The notes under the pieces are model-generated. The model was not told the origin of the DNA and made no database searches. It was given only the letters and a program-made list of their open reading frames with translations. DNA of 64,000 nt from Ligula intestinalis (Eukaryota; Platyhelminthes; Cestoda; Diphyllobothriidea; Diphyllobothriidae). Positions 44,758 to 60,844 of the stretch are shown here, piece after piece (position 1 is the stretch's first letter; each line of letters opens with the position of its first letter). The position numbers were made by a program, and so were the translations under genes. Location of the stretch: positions 49,976,059 through 50,040,058 of the forward strand of contig JAYGXS010000005.1 in NCBI GenBank assembly GCA_036362985.1, read 5' to 3'.

Positions 44758-45030
44758 GATTGCTTCGAGGGACACGCACATTCGCTTGTATTGGCAGTTT
44801 ATTTGAGCGCGATGCCCGACGATGGGAAACTTTTATCCTTCGTGAGGCCTCAACCTATTCGCAGATCCGGTTTTTGCACAGATGTCTTGACAACAACGTG
44901 TTGCCGAACAGTGTGAGATACAAACCGGCGCTGAACACGGAGGCAGCGAGACACGTAATGCTTCAAACCGGCAGGAGAATGATCCGTTTGTTCATTCAAG
45001 ATTGCCACGCGAGGCTATGCAAATATTGCC
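44758..45030 (+). pseudogene. Possible N-terminal piece of a Penelope-like or related RT
   Basis: The frame continues out of the SINE tail: LFERDARRWETFILRE, RFLHRCLDNNVLPNSVRY, then RHVMLQTGRRMIRLFIQD. The phrase pattern (conserved FLxxCxxxxxxP, followed by a helix) resembles N-terminal regions of Penelope-like polymerases. The resemblance is from memory and weak. Confidence 0.4.
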
Positions 45031-45360
45031 AGACCGTGAGAGGAACTGTTTCAGTTACACTACAGTTGCCCTGCTGGCAGCGTATAAATACTACACGGTC
45101 ACCCCGCAGTGGCTGATGGACTCGGGTTCAAATATTCATATCACATTTCGATCTTTGCCTATAGACCTTGAATGTACTGATCTGCAAAAAGTCCGAAAAT
45201 TAATTTACAAGGCTTAAATTTCAAAACTGATGTGTTAATCAGAAAACGCACTGGCAATGCTGGGAGACTCACGGAAGAGTCAAATCCCTCACAACTATGT
45301 AAAGCAGCGGCAGCGCACGTGCCCGTGCTGCCAGCGTGGTGAATAATTCTAACCAGACGT

Positions 45361-45896
45361 TGGCCAATAATCCAGAACTACGCGTATTCTGCACTCCCTA
45401 ACGTTTGCCGGTAATACATTGGTTACTTACAGTTAGCTAGTAACATAAAATGTTTCGTCCTTAAGAAAAATAAACTGGAAGTGTCCAGTCCTCGCCAGAC
45501 GAAGGAGACAGGGTTGGTGAATCCGGGACCAGATCGGTGTACACCTATGTACTAATCTATATCCCGATCGACAACCAACAAAGACGTCGACCCGTTGGCT
45601 CAGTGGATAGGACGTTCGTCTCTAGCTCACTGGTTCGAAACTCGAGTGTAGCGGCAGTTTCTGTGGCTATACTGGAGTTGGGTATGTGCAGCCGACGACG
45701 GCCAATAAGCCAGAAATACGCGTATTCTGTACTACCTAACGTTTGCGGTAAAATACATCGGTTACTCAAAGTTAGCGAGTAACATAATTGTTTCGTTCTT
45801 GAGAAAAACAAACTGGAAGCGTCCAGTCCTCACCAGACGAAGCAGCCAGGGTTGGTGAATCCTGGACCAGATTGGTGTACACCTATGTACTAGACT
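45361..45896 (+). repeat. Two direct SINE-like units with a tRNA-like head between them
   Basis: Units 45361-45556 and 45700-45896 are about 86 percent identical (TACGCGTATTCTG, GTCCAGTCCTC, CAGGGTTGGTGAATCC, GGTGTACACCTATGTACTA). Before the second unit lies a tRNA-like head: TTGGCTCAGTGGATAGGACG (A box TGGCTCAGTGG) and ACTGGTTCGAAACTCG (B box GGTTCGAAACT). The first unit has no visible head. Confidence 0.7.
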
Positions 45897-46373
45897 ACTC
45901 TCTGTCAAATCATAAGCAGAGGTAAGGACCGCAAGAATAGAAATATCAGCATAATAATCGGAAAAGGCCACACAGAGCAAACTGTTGAACGGCACAGCCG
46001 GTGTTAGCTCCAGAGGGAAGATAACAGGCTACAGGTTGTTGATCGTGAATAAGTACGAGTGCGCACCAGCTAAAGGTCACGTCACACTCAGCGAAACCCA
46101 AAATCTCAGGTGCAGCAGGGTAAAATTGACTAACTTCACGCTGGGATGCTCCGGCTTTACCCCGGCCAATTTCGCCTCTCTGTTAGTCACAGTTTGAAAC
46201 GAAACGATAGGTAAGACGAAGACCAACAAGAAGAGCGTCGCTACATGGGATACAAATTCTTATTGAGGTGCAATTATTAGAATTTATAGCAAAGGCAAAG
46301 TACAAAGGTCAAACATAAGGATGTACATACAGTGTTTATAAGAAAATCTGCTGCTCCGATTTACAATAGCGTT
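45897..46373 (-). other. PRPF4B 3' flank / probable 3'UTR
   Basis: Directly downstream (minus strand) of the PRPF4B stop at 46374. No canonical AATAAA on the minus strand close to the stop; the nearest is CAATAAG about 110 bases on. No other gene is recognised. Confidence 0.4.
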
Positions 46374-51801
<5,428 letters not shown>

Positions 51802-54800
51802 CTATAAACACGAAATACGCAAGGTAAATTAAAGCGGTGGTGCGCCAAAACATTTAGAGAAACAGAGTACTGAGAGAAATACCCTAATTTGAAAATAGCG
51901 TGGAGCAAATAGAGGAACACAGAACCACTACTGGCCTAAGTAGGGATTTCGCATGTCAACGAACCCATCATATTTATTTTGCACCGTCTAGCAAGTACTA
52001 TAGGAAATTAAGAGTCTAGTTTGGAGGTTGTCAAGCTCAAAATCCTTTCTGGCTTACCAGGCGCTACAGAAAATCCCTAGAGTAGACGGAAAAACTCAAA
52101 ACGGAAGCATTTAGTAACACGCTGATGGGAACTTTATTAACAATTAGTCAGACCATACAAGATCCTACATGCTACACGCTTTCTAGCGCGCAAGCCAAAG
52201 GGACCGTTAGCATACTTTTGTAAAGAACAACAGTGTTAATTTTTTAGTCCGTACGGGCAATTTAAATTTTGTTTTATTTACTACAACAGGAAGCTGGACG
52301 AAGTTGACACTTAAAAATGAACAGTAAACGGCATCGACAACGAATACTATATGAATTTTTTCAGGCAGATAGGCAGTCAATTCACAAAGCCCCACATGGT
52401 ACGATACAGTGGTCTTACCACGACAGCAACTTTTCTTACCCGGATGTGATGTTACTTCCCTGTTGCTACAAACTGAACAAGCTGAGAAAAGAGCATTTCA
52501 CTGAAAAGCGATTCGTAAAAGTTACTAATAAGTTAACCTTGTGGATGACGACGACGACAAGCCCCTAATAGCGAATCGCGTGAGAAGCGATCTCGAATAC
52601 AGGTCAAAGTGCGAGCCTTTGAGCGCGAATTGAAGGCAACTTTGTTCTCGAAAATAGAGAGGACGTGTCAGATGAGTACTTTTGTCTGACATTTATTGTT
52701 AATTTTTCACGAGATTTTCCTCACACTGGCCTAGACTACGTTGATATGTTCGATTTGATACACGTTTACTAATCCTACAAAGATTTACAACAGTGAGAAA
52801 TTGAGATCAACAAATGAAAAAGAGGCGTTAGATAGGATCACGAGAAGGTACTCGATCGGAAAATGACGCATACGACCCACACATGATCTGCCGTGCCAGG
52901 CCCACATTTCGATAGGCTAATTGGGCCAACCATTCGACTTATCATGGCGCACGCATCCCTTTTGGTCATAGAGCACAGAAGTCGCATGAACGCGACACCC
53001 ATGCCAACGAATCATGGCACGGGTTTGACCTGGTCGCGAAAAGTTCGGGCTGGGATCGCGCTGCACTGCTACTAGGGGCGGCACTACGTCTTCGCTAGGT
53101 ATAACCTAATACTTCGAGCAGCAACAAAATTGTGATCGTATATTACTTTTTCTATTTGACATTACACGTCCCAAACGGTCTATCTGCTGCTTTTTGCCAT
53201 GAATTCACAGTTGTTCTGATTATTAATAAAATTTTAATTCCTTCACACCGGTAACTTTTCTACCGTGCTGGTGGATTCCCAGACAAGAAACACCATACCT
53301 GGTTTCTATGGTTTCCCTCCCAATCGAATCCGACCTAAACATACACATTTCAATGGTAGAAGGCTACTGGTGATTCGTTTCGAGCCAGCTATGAAGGATA
53401 CTAAATAGATCAGCATTCACTTCCCACTCGAATATAAAACCAAGAAACAAACAGCTTAACCAGTGTGCAAGTCCCAATGATTAAACCGTCCTAATAGTAT
53501 TTAAGATGGCTAGTAGTATTAAGCCAGCTGTTTTCCCCTAGGATGGGGCACTAAGTAAACATTAGCCTGGGACACATTGTTAACTTCGGGGAAGGGGCGC
53601 TGGCGTCGAATGAGGAAAGACAAAACTTTGTCTTCCCTTACGATATAATTAATTCTGAATTGCCATGCTGCCATAATTGTGATAACATCGCTTCGGGTCT
53701 TTGTATATGCAAGCAAATACGAGTCGCCACAGACGTAATTTACATTTGTGAACATGAGCAACAAGTAGGGTACAATTAAGGATAAAAAGAACATGCCGGG
53801 GAGTTCGAACAGGAAGTAGCTTTAGAATACAGTATTAATAAAAAAATCATTGAACAGCGCACCTAATGCAATATCAGGCCTGTAAAAAAGGAAAGCAGTT
53901 TCTTAGTTGTTTGGCTCACAAGGTAGTGAGCCCTTTTTTGAGTAATATGTGCGGCTATGTACATACGTAGGATCGCATTAGGCCCGATGAAATGCAACAT
54001 AGTCCACATATTCGGCTTTCCAACCTAAAACTGAAAATTCTAAGATGACCACGAGATTTCAAGCCACCATAAAATAAGTTCTGTGGGAGCCGAGCACCAC
54101 CAAAACAATATGTCTCACAAGTACGTTACGAAAACGAGTAGAAGGAAAGGCAGCATTTAAGAATTACCTCTTAGGTTTGCTGGAAACACATAAAACTAAA
54201 ATAAAGTAGAGTCATTCGAGAAAAGAACATATTAGGGACAATATGAGACCTACAAAATTATTGTAAGCCTATAGTCCAACGAAACCGAAACAATAACGAA
54301 GAAAACGTTGGCGGGCGCCAGTGTACAAGTCTTCTCTGTCAGGCAGATCAATGTTCGTTGAAGACAGGGCGGATACTCTGTACCCACCAGTTCACGATCA
54401 AGTAAAACGCTTTCACACGAATGTGATTACTTTTTTCAATGTTCTGCTATGTATTAACTTAATTTACGTGCTACAGAAATCTGGAATTTCAAATACAAGC
54501 CAAAATGCTACTCCCAGGAAGTAATTGAGTGGATCTAAAAACGGGGGCAGAAGCTGTTCTTTATGCAGGCCTTCAATAGTCTGTTGTTCAAGATATCCTG
54601 TAGCCTTTAAATTTTGTTCAAATGTTTCCTCCGATTACGTCTGTACTCGCAGCATGTCTTGGGACATATTATGGTTTCCGCTGCCATTCGACGCTTAAAG
54701 ATAGTTAAAGCAATTGTGTTTGTTTACGGCATCCATTTTGTTTTCCGTTATAGTCAACGAATTATGTGGGATCTTGAAGATTCAGATGCTTTTTCTACCT

Positions 54801-55636
54801 TCTCTTTTTATTCTTGATTACCTTTTTTATCGTCGAATTGACCCATAGGGGTTTGGGATGTGGTCTTATTATTTTCATGGGCTTCAATTACATGATCCAA
54901 CACACCTTCGAAATGATTCCAGAGTTTGTCGCTATCGTTTAGATTAACTGACCATGTTAATACGGCTGCAGCACGTAGTACTGCGTCTAAAACTCGTTTG
55001 CAAATGTTTCTGTGCGTCTACCTTTGCCGTTGTGGAGATAGGAAATGACACGCGAAGAGAGAAGTAATATGGTTACTTAACCCATGTGGTGGTTGTGACA
55101 TAACTTTCCTCATGGCTCCTTCTTTCTTACTAAAACCGCAATCTAATCCATTGGATCATTGGCATTCCCTCAACCTAGTTTCGAACTCCAGGGAGAATTT
55201 TAGTAGTTTTTAGTCAAATGATCTTTATTTGGCGGGACTTTTCCCGTCTTTCCCAGGGGCGTTCAATCACAAAGAATACGAAGCCATCCTGTTGCCTATA
55301 AATTTCAGTAGGCTTATCAGTTCCACTCTGTCAATTTTGTTCGAACCGGGAGGCCGGTAGAAACGCCTAGGTTAAGAATCAGCGATCTTCCGATTTTATT
55401 TAAGCCTGACATTTATTCAGTAATTTCTTAGTATTGCGGCGAAAATTTAACCTGACAGCCGGTAAGTTCATTGGATATAGAAGGTACAATGCCTCCGCCT
55501 CTACGATGAAATGTGTTCCAATTGGTATCTTTCACTACTGACTTCGCCTATTCTTATTTGTTCAGTCAACCAATTATCCGTCAAAGAAATTATGTGAAGT
55601 TTCTACTTAGAGGTTATTCATTTGAACTCATCTATT
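51802..55636. other. No gene recognised; PRPF4B upstream region
   Basis: If PRPF4B has upstream exons or a conventional promoter they lie here, but no RS-rich exon was recognised. An in-frame ATG at 51853, giving a hydrophobic LIYLAYFVF stretch, lies upstream of the acceptor and is probably intronic. Other frames (for example 52317-52568 plus, 53794-53519 minus, 54614-54817 plus) match nothing I know. Confidence 0.4.
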
Positions 55637-55754
55637 TTTATAATATAATATATAATATAATATGTTTATTATGCCAGTTTACAGGCAATTGTAAAGAGTT
55701 GGTAATGCACCTCTTGGGCGCCTTCCAACACCTCGAAGACCGGAAAAAAACCTA

Positions 55755-55840
55755 AAACAAACTCCTTATGTTGCAGCCAGTATTGGTTTTGTTTCAGGTT
55801 TTTTGTTTCGTCAATACTGGGCGAGATTAGGAGTTTGTTT
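55755..55840 (-). repeat. Inverted repeat in the LINE Z 3'UTR
   Basis: AAACAAACTCCTTATG...CCAGTATTG (55755-55784) pairs with CAATACTGG...TAGGAGTTTGTTT (55812-55840) around a T-rich loop. It is an imperfect stem of about 25 paired bases in the LINE transcript, about 100 nt from the 3' tail. Confidence 0.65.
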
Positions 55841-56105
55841 CAAGTGAAAAAAACCTGCCTTCAAAGGTATGATACAAACGGAATAAATGTACAGTTGTAA
55901 GCTGAGTTGACTCATCAGCAGGAGAACTGTTTCATATCGTTTAAAAACATTAGTTCCAGACGGAGAGGGTTGGCACAAGAACACAGTGTTCTCAGTCTTT
56001 CTTCAATGGTTGTCGGCAAAAGTTGCGAGCTATCGGCTGAAGGGTTAGCAGACTGCGGGCTGCTGCTTCAGCCGCATTATCTTCAGCAGTGAAGCCTGGC
56101 GGGGT

Positions 56106-59100
56106 TCAAAGTCCACGAACGCCATCAGAGTGAAAGAGAGATTCCACCGAGTCAGCACCCAAAATTCGTGAAAGTTGTCCTGAATGTAGAAAACTAGTTA
56201 CAGCTCTCTTAAACATAGGGTAGTTTTGCTGGGTTTTAATACTTTTGGGCAGCTTATTCCAGATTGATATGGCATTTACTGAAAAGAATTGCCGGTACTT
56301 AACTGTGCGTGCCATAGGAAGAAATAAAAATACGTCTCGATGACTGGCGCGTCGAGAGTGCTCAAGCTGCCTTATTGTACTAAGAGGATTAAAGGTTTGA
56401 CCATTCGAAAGTTTAAACAGTAAAAATAGACCCTTCTGCAATCGACGAAGCCATAGGGGATCCAGCTTTATAAGTTCGCACCTTTGTTGGTAGGTTAAGT
56501 TACGGTGTTCTGTAGTGAAAACTCTTCTAGTGAAGAAGTGCTGCACCGATTCTATTTTCTTCCGTTCACTAGTGCGCAGAAGACTGAATAAGGGTGAGCA
56601 GTATTCAAGACTAGGTCTCACGTACATATTATAAAGGCTAGTTCTAACATTGATAGTCTTAAAATTTCTAAGGATAAATCCGGTGGTTCGGCGTGCTTTC
56701 GAGACTATCAGGGCACAGTGCTCTGACAAATTGAGACTATTAGAGTAGGATATGCCCAAATCCTTGATAACTGCTGGAACATTTAGTTCGTGGCCGTCAA
56801 TGCTTAATTCCGGTTGATGATCGTCGCCAACAACCATAACGGAACATTTGTGCCATGAAAGGGTGAGGCGCCATGTGCAACACCACTGGGCGAAGGCCTG
56901 AAGATCCTTTTTTATCAGCTCGAGCACGATGTTGCGATCTGCCGGTTTATATCGATAAGCGACTTTTAAATCATCAGCGTACATGAAGGGTCTGCCATAC
57001 TGAAAACAATCTGAAACGTCGTTGACAAAAAGGCAAAATAGGAGCGGACCCAGTACACTACCCTGTATAACTCCACTCCTCACATGCGTGGGGTTGGAGA
57101 TAACATTGGAAATTTTTACTCGTTGTGTGCGAGCACCCAAATAGGAAGATATGAAGTTCAGAGGCCTGCTACCTATGCCGAAGGAGGCCAGTTTCAGAAG
57201 GAGGAGGTTATGATCGACCCGATCAAAGGCCTTAGTAAAATCAAAATAGACGCTATAAGTGGCAAAACCGCTGTCTCTAGATTGCAGCACATGATCAAAG
57301 AAAGAGAGCTGGCATGTGTCACAAGATCGTTTCTCGAGAAAGCCATGTTGAGCTGTACTAAGCAGGTTGTTCTCTGTCAAGTGACGCATCATCTTTTCTT
57401 TGATTAAGGTCTCCAAGATCTTCGATGCTGCGTGAAGTGTATTTATTGGCCTAAAGTTGTCGAATGATGTCGATCGGCCGTGCTTGCGAATAGGCATTAT
57501 GTGCGATTCCTTCCACAACGAAGGAAAGGTTTCGCTCTCAAGAGCAAGATTAAATACCTTACAAAGAATAGACGGAAAGATATCATTCGCTTCAGCTTTT
57601 AGAAGGCTAACTGGGACGCCATCTGGTCCTGGACTATAGGATTGACGATAACGACGAATGGCTACAGTCACATCCCAGACGGTAAAACTTATGGTTTCGA
57701 GTATGGCACCCGTCCAAGCCTGGATAACCGGAGGTGCAGCGAACGAGCTTTCACTAAACGTTTTGGATAGGAACGCATTGAAGCTATCGGCGGTCAGCTT
57801 AGCGTCAGCTATGGGGTTTCCTAAAGCATCTCTAAGTATGGGGTGCTGCGTTTTCAACTGTGCTTTTACTGTACGCGAAAAGAGTTTCGCAACATTAAGG
57901 GAAGGGTTTTCAGCGAAGTGAGCCTCATCGGCTATCTGTTTTTCTTCGGAGAGCTTCTTAGCCTGCTCAAAGATCAGTGTGATCAAGGGCAGAACGGAAG
58001 TGTCGTTCAGCCGATGCAAACGACGAGAGAGTTTACGCAGCCTACGACGGAAAGACAGAGGAAGGTACACTTCATCCTTCACATGTACTACTTTCTTACG
58101 GGGGACAAAGTGGAGGATGAGTGGATCCAACACTTTGTACAGTGCATCGGTACAAACATTTACATCCAAACATTGGAAAAATTCAGACCAGTCGAGAGCG
58201 TTTAGATGTGCCAGTAGGTCAGCCGTGTTTGCTGATCGGAAGTCATGATAAATACTATACTTTTGGGAAAATGTTTTATCCGCCTCCAGTTCTAGTTCAC
58301 TAACAACTGTAACATGGTCTGAACTCCCAAGTGCGTCTAAGGATGACACTGAAAGTGGTTCGCATCCCCTACAAAAAATTAGGTCGAGTATGTTTGCTCC
58401 TCGAGTGGGAAAATCGACTACCTGATCCCACATGCCGATATCTATTGCCTCAAGTAAGTTCTCGTACTTTGAAGGACCGGATGGTGGAAACCACTGCACG
58501 TCAGGAAGGTTAAAATCGCCTGCAATCAAGCAATACTTAAGATTCAAGTCAGCTGCGGCATGAAATGCCTGCGAGAGACAAAGATCGTAGTCTGCATCGG
58601 CATTAGGTGGGCGATAAACACAGCCAACAAGTAAGGAGCATTTGTTTTTTAGAACAACTTGTAGCCAGCAGCTCTCCTCCACCGCTGTGAATTGTGGATA
58701 GTCCAACGGGAGAAATGCAAGTGGCTGCTTAATATAGATGCAGCTTCCTCCGCCACGGCCATTGTTTCGATCGTTCCGAACGCATGAGTAACCTAGAACG
58801 GAGAGTTCTGAGTCAGCTACAGAGGCCGATGCCCATGTCTCAGTTACCATAACAATGTCTGGGCGGTTGACGAAAACCAGAGTCTGGAGCAGAGGCATTT
58901 TATTAGTCAGTGATCTGGCATTTAAAACGACCAATTTAAGAGGGCATGTCTGAGGTTTCGGTGGCGGGACAGCTAGGCCGTCACTGTTACCGGCTTCGAC
59001 CAGAGCGATGTCCTTTTGACCTGAACTATTTTTCCCTCTCTTATTTTGAGATTTGTCTCGCCATTGGATCTCCGTTTTTCTAGCTCTATTATTAGCTGTC

Positions 59101-60662
59101 TTATCTTTCTCCGCTCTTTCAACTCGTAATCCGGCTGAAAAAAAAACTTGCGAATGCAGACTCCGTAAGGATGGTTTGCGCTCTAGCAAGAGTTTCGCCT
59201 GTGCTTCAGTTTCTAAAATAACTTTTAGAGGTCGTGGCCGAGAAATTGATTCTAGAGCTGTTGGAGCCTTCCCTATTCGAAATGCCTTAAGAATGCGGAA
59301 AGACTCGCCTGGTTTTAGCAACGGTTTGGCGTACACCCGCATAAGACCCACGTCATGGTCAATTCGTTCTTGTGCAATTGACGACTCTGACTCTGGGGCC
59401 CCCTTTACAACTATTTTCTGCTTGCGACTCAATGGGGCATATGTTGCAAGCTCACGTGCTTCAGCCGAGGGAGCAATTGTAGCCGGTACACGCGGTTCTG
59501 ATGTACTGGCTATTGGGTAAGCTGAATGCAAACCCGTGAACCGTTTGGCTTTCTTAGGCTTATGCCTCTTTTGAGTTATGATCTTGTCAAACTCTTGGTC
59601 ATCGCTTTCTTGTGCAGAGTCGAGCAACGATGTGGTGCTAGCATGCAAATTCCGATAATCGCTAGTGTCGCTTAAGCCGAGTGACGATGGTATAGCCCGT
59701 GGGCTTGACACATGGTCCGATATGCAGGTTTCAGGCGTGTCGACAGACATGTCCAAATCCAAGTCAATATCAGCGTCAACTCGTTCTTGTGCAATTGTTG
59801 ACGCTATCTCTGGAGCCACCTTTACAACTATATTCTGCTTGTGACTCACTGGTGCATCTGTTGCGAGTTCACGAGTTCCGACCAAGCGGCCATCTGTATC
59901 CGGAACTAAAGGTTTGATGGGTCCTGATGTGCCGGTTTTTGGGTTAGCTGACTGCGCATTCCTAGCCCATTTAGACTTTCGAGCCTTTGTAGCCCTATGC
60001 TTTTTTGGCTTCATGATCTTATCGACCTCTGTATCATCGCTTTCTAGTGCAGCATCAAGCAACGATGTGACGCTAGGACGCAAATGCAGATCATTGTTAG
60101 TGCTGCCTGAGCAGAGTAACGATGGAGTAGACTGCGGATTTATTTTAGTTTCTTTGCGATCGAGTGAGACGCCCGCTGGTTTACTTGGTTCGGCAGGTGA
60201 TATGCGAGCTTCAGGTTTACCGGCCGAAGCTATCTGAGCATATGTACTTTTATTTATCCCCGGTTTTTGGCCGACAAGGGCTGTTTTAACCGCTGTATAA
60301 GAAATATGCGTTTTAAGATAGGCTATCTCTTGTTTCAGTTTATTTACCTCGTGGTAAAGTTCCTGCTTCATCTCCGAAAACTCCTGGCGGAGGACGAAGT
60401 CCTCACAGTCTAACTTCGGTAAACGTAGTCGACATCTTGGCCGTTTGGCGGGAGGTGGAGAATTTATAAAATTATCTAAGTGGCCATATCGGCAGTTACT
60501 TTCTGGTCGGATCTTAACATGGTTGTCAAGGGCCCGTGTCGAAGTGGCCGGGCTGCCTGAGGTGCTAGCACCGCTAATAACCAGATTTGCCGACCGGGGT
60601 TCGCGATCAGGCGGAGGCGAAGCGTTTCGTGCTAACGGACTTGTAGCATCTAAAATCTCCAT
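56106..60662 (-). CDS. LINE Z single fused polyprotein: ORF1-like, AP endonuclease, reverse transcriptase
   Basis: 1518 residues with no stop or shift. Residues 1-90 are Ser/Pro-rich, with a basic patch AKRPRCRLRLPK. A short coiled coil follows (about 91-120, EFSEMKQELYHEVNKLKQEI). Two copies of a 100-residue module lie at about 192-301 and 339-440, then an RRM-like ORF1 core (about 441-515, FRILKAFRIGKAP, RPRPLKVILE). The endonuclease spans about 575-785: NARSL, Glu608 in VTETW, GDFNLPD (Asp716, Asn718), SDH (782-783). RT follows: YFDFTKAFDRVD (Asp1141), GVIQGSVLGPLLFCLFVND, YADD (1228-1231), C-terminal domain YVRPSLEYCSPLF. All catalytic residues I can check are present. Usually ORF1 and ORF2 are separate; here they form one frame. 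Confidence 0.92.
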   Translation of the reverse strand: MEILDATSPLARNASPPPDREPRSANLVISGASTSGSPATSTRALDNHVKIRPESNCRYGHLDNFINSPPPAKRPRCRLRLPKLDCEDFVLRQEFSEMKQELYHEVNKLKQEIAYLKTHISYTAVKTALVGQKPGINKSTYAQIASAGKPEARISPAEPSKPAGVSLDRKETKINPQSTPSLLCSGSTNNDLHLRPSVTSLLDAALESDDTEVDKIMKPKKHRATKARKSKWARNAQSANPKTGTSGPIKPLVPDTDGRLVGTRELATDAPVSHKQNIVVKVAPEIASTIAQERVDADIDLDLDMSVDTPETCISDHVSSPRAIPSSLGLSDTSDYRNLHASTTSLLDSAQESDDQEFDKIITQKRHKPKKAKRFTGLHSAYPIASTSEPRVPATIAPSAEARELATYAPLSRKQKIVVKGAPESESSIAQERIDHDVGLMRVYAKPLLKPGESFRILKAFRIGKAPTALESISRPRPLKVILETEAQAKLLLERKPSLRSLHSQVFFSAGLRVERAEKDKTANNRARKTEIQWRDKSQNKRGKNSSGQKDIALVEAGNSDGLAVPPPKPQTCPLKLVVLNARSLTNKMPLLQTLVFVNRPDIVMVTETWASASVADSELSVLGYSCVRNDRNNGRGGGSCIYIKQPLAFLPLDYPQFTAVEESCWLQVVLKNKCSLLVGCVYRPPNADADYDLCLSQAFHAAADLNLKYCLIAGDFNLPDVQWFPPSGPSKYENLLEAIDIGMWDQVVDFPTRGANILDLIFCRGCEPLSVSSLDALGSSDHVTVVSELELEADKTFSQKYSIYHDFRSANTADLLAHLNALDWSEFFQCLDVNVCTDALYKVLDPLILHFVPRKKVVHVKDEVYLPLSFRRRLRKLSRRLHRLNDTSVLPLITLIFEQAKKLSEEKQIADEAHFAENPSLNVAKLFSRTVKAQLKTQHPILRDALGNPIADAKLTADSFNAFLSKTFSESSFAAPPVIQAWTGAILETISFTVWDVTVAIRRYRQSYSPGPDGVPVSLLKAEANDIFPSILCKVFNLALESETFPSLWKESHIMPIRKHGRSTSFDNFRPINTLHAASKILETLIKEKMMRHLTENNLLSTAQHGFLEKRSCDTCQLSFFDHVLQSRDSGFATYSVYFDFTKAFDRVDHNLLLLKLASFGIGSRPLNFISSYLGARTQRVKISNVISNPTHVRSGVIQGSVLGPLLFCLFVNDVSDCFQYGRPFMYADDLKVAYRYKPADRNIVLELIKKDLQAFAQWCCTWRLTLSWHKCSVMVVGDDHQPELSIDGHELNVPAVIKDLGISYSNSLNLSEHCALIVSKARRTTGFILRNFKTINVRTSLYNMYVRPSLEYCSPLFSLLRTSERKKIESVQHFFTRRVFTTEHRNLTYQQRCELIKLDPLWLRRLQKGLFLLFKLSNGQTFNPLSTIRQLEHSRRASHRDVFLFLPMARTVKYRQFFSVNAISIWNKLPKSIKTQQNYPMFKRAVTSFLHSGQLSRILGADSVESLFHSDGVRGL

Positions 60663-60844
60663 ACTATGTAAGATTTTTTTGTGTTACGACCTGCGTCTGA
60701 TATTGCCAAGTAAGTCGGAAGCCAAACCCAAGAGCCCGTAGGAGTGAGGCGGAGAGAAGATGGATTGGCCAGATAGTGCAAGTTTACTGAGACAAGCAGG
60801 TTACAGCAAGTCAGAGTAAAATATTGAGTTCCTGACAGATACAA

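Larger units (their letters stand above)
55637..60844 (-). mobile_element. LINE Z, full-length and apparently intact
   Basis: It has a 5'UTR of up to about 180 bp, one uninterrupted 1518-codon frame, a 3'UTR of about 470 bp and a TATAA-rich tail at 55637-55664 (in minus orientation, at the 3' end). Fragments of the same family lie at 25940-26158 and 32751-33503. Copies differ by only a few percent, so the family has moved recently. The 5' end and target duplication could not be fixed. Confidence 0.85.

Noticed and set aside
45112..45217. Copia-type protease motif (WLMDSGSNIHIT)
   Set aside because: An isolated 12-residue resemblance with no Copia domain on either side.
53519..53794. 91-codon minus-strand frame starting with a hydrophobic, signal-like segment
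   Set aside because: No family resemblance, no splice support, and a length expected by chance in AT-rich DNA.
59053..60237. Long plus-strand frames of up to 155 codons
   Set aside because: Antisense shadows of the LINE Z frame.
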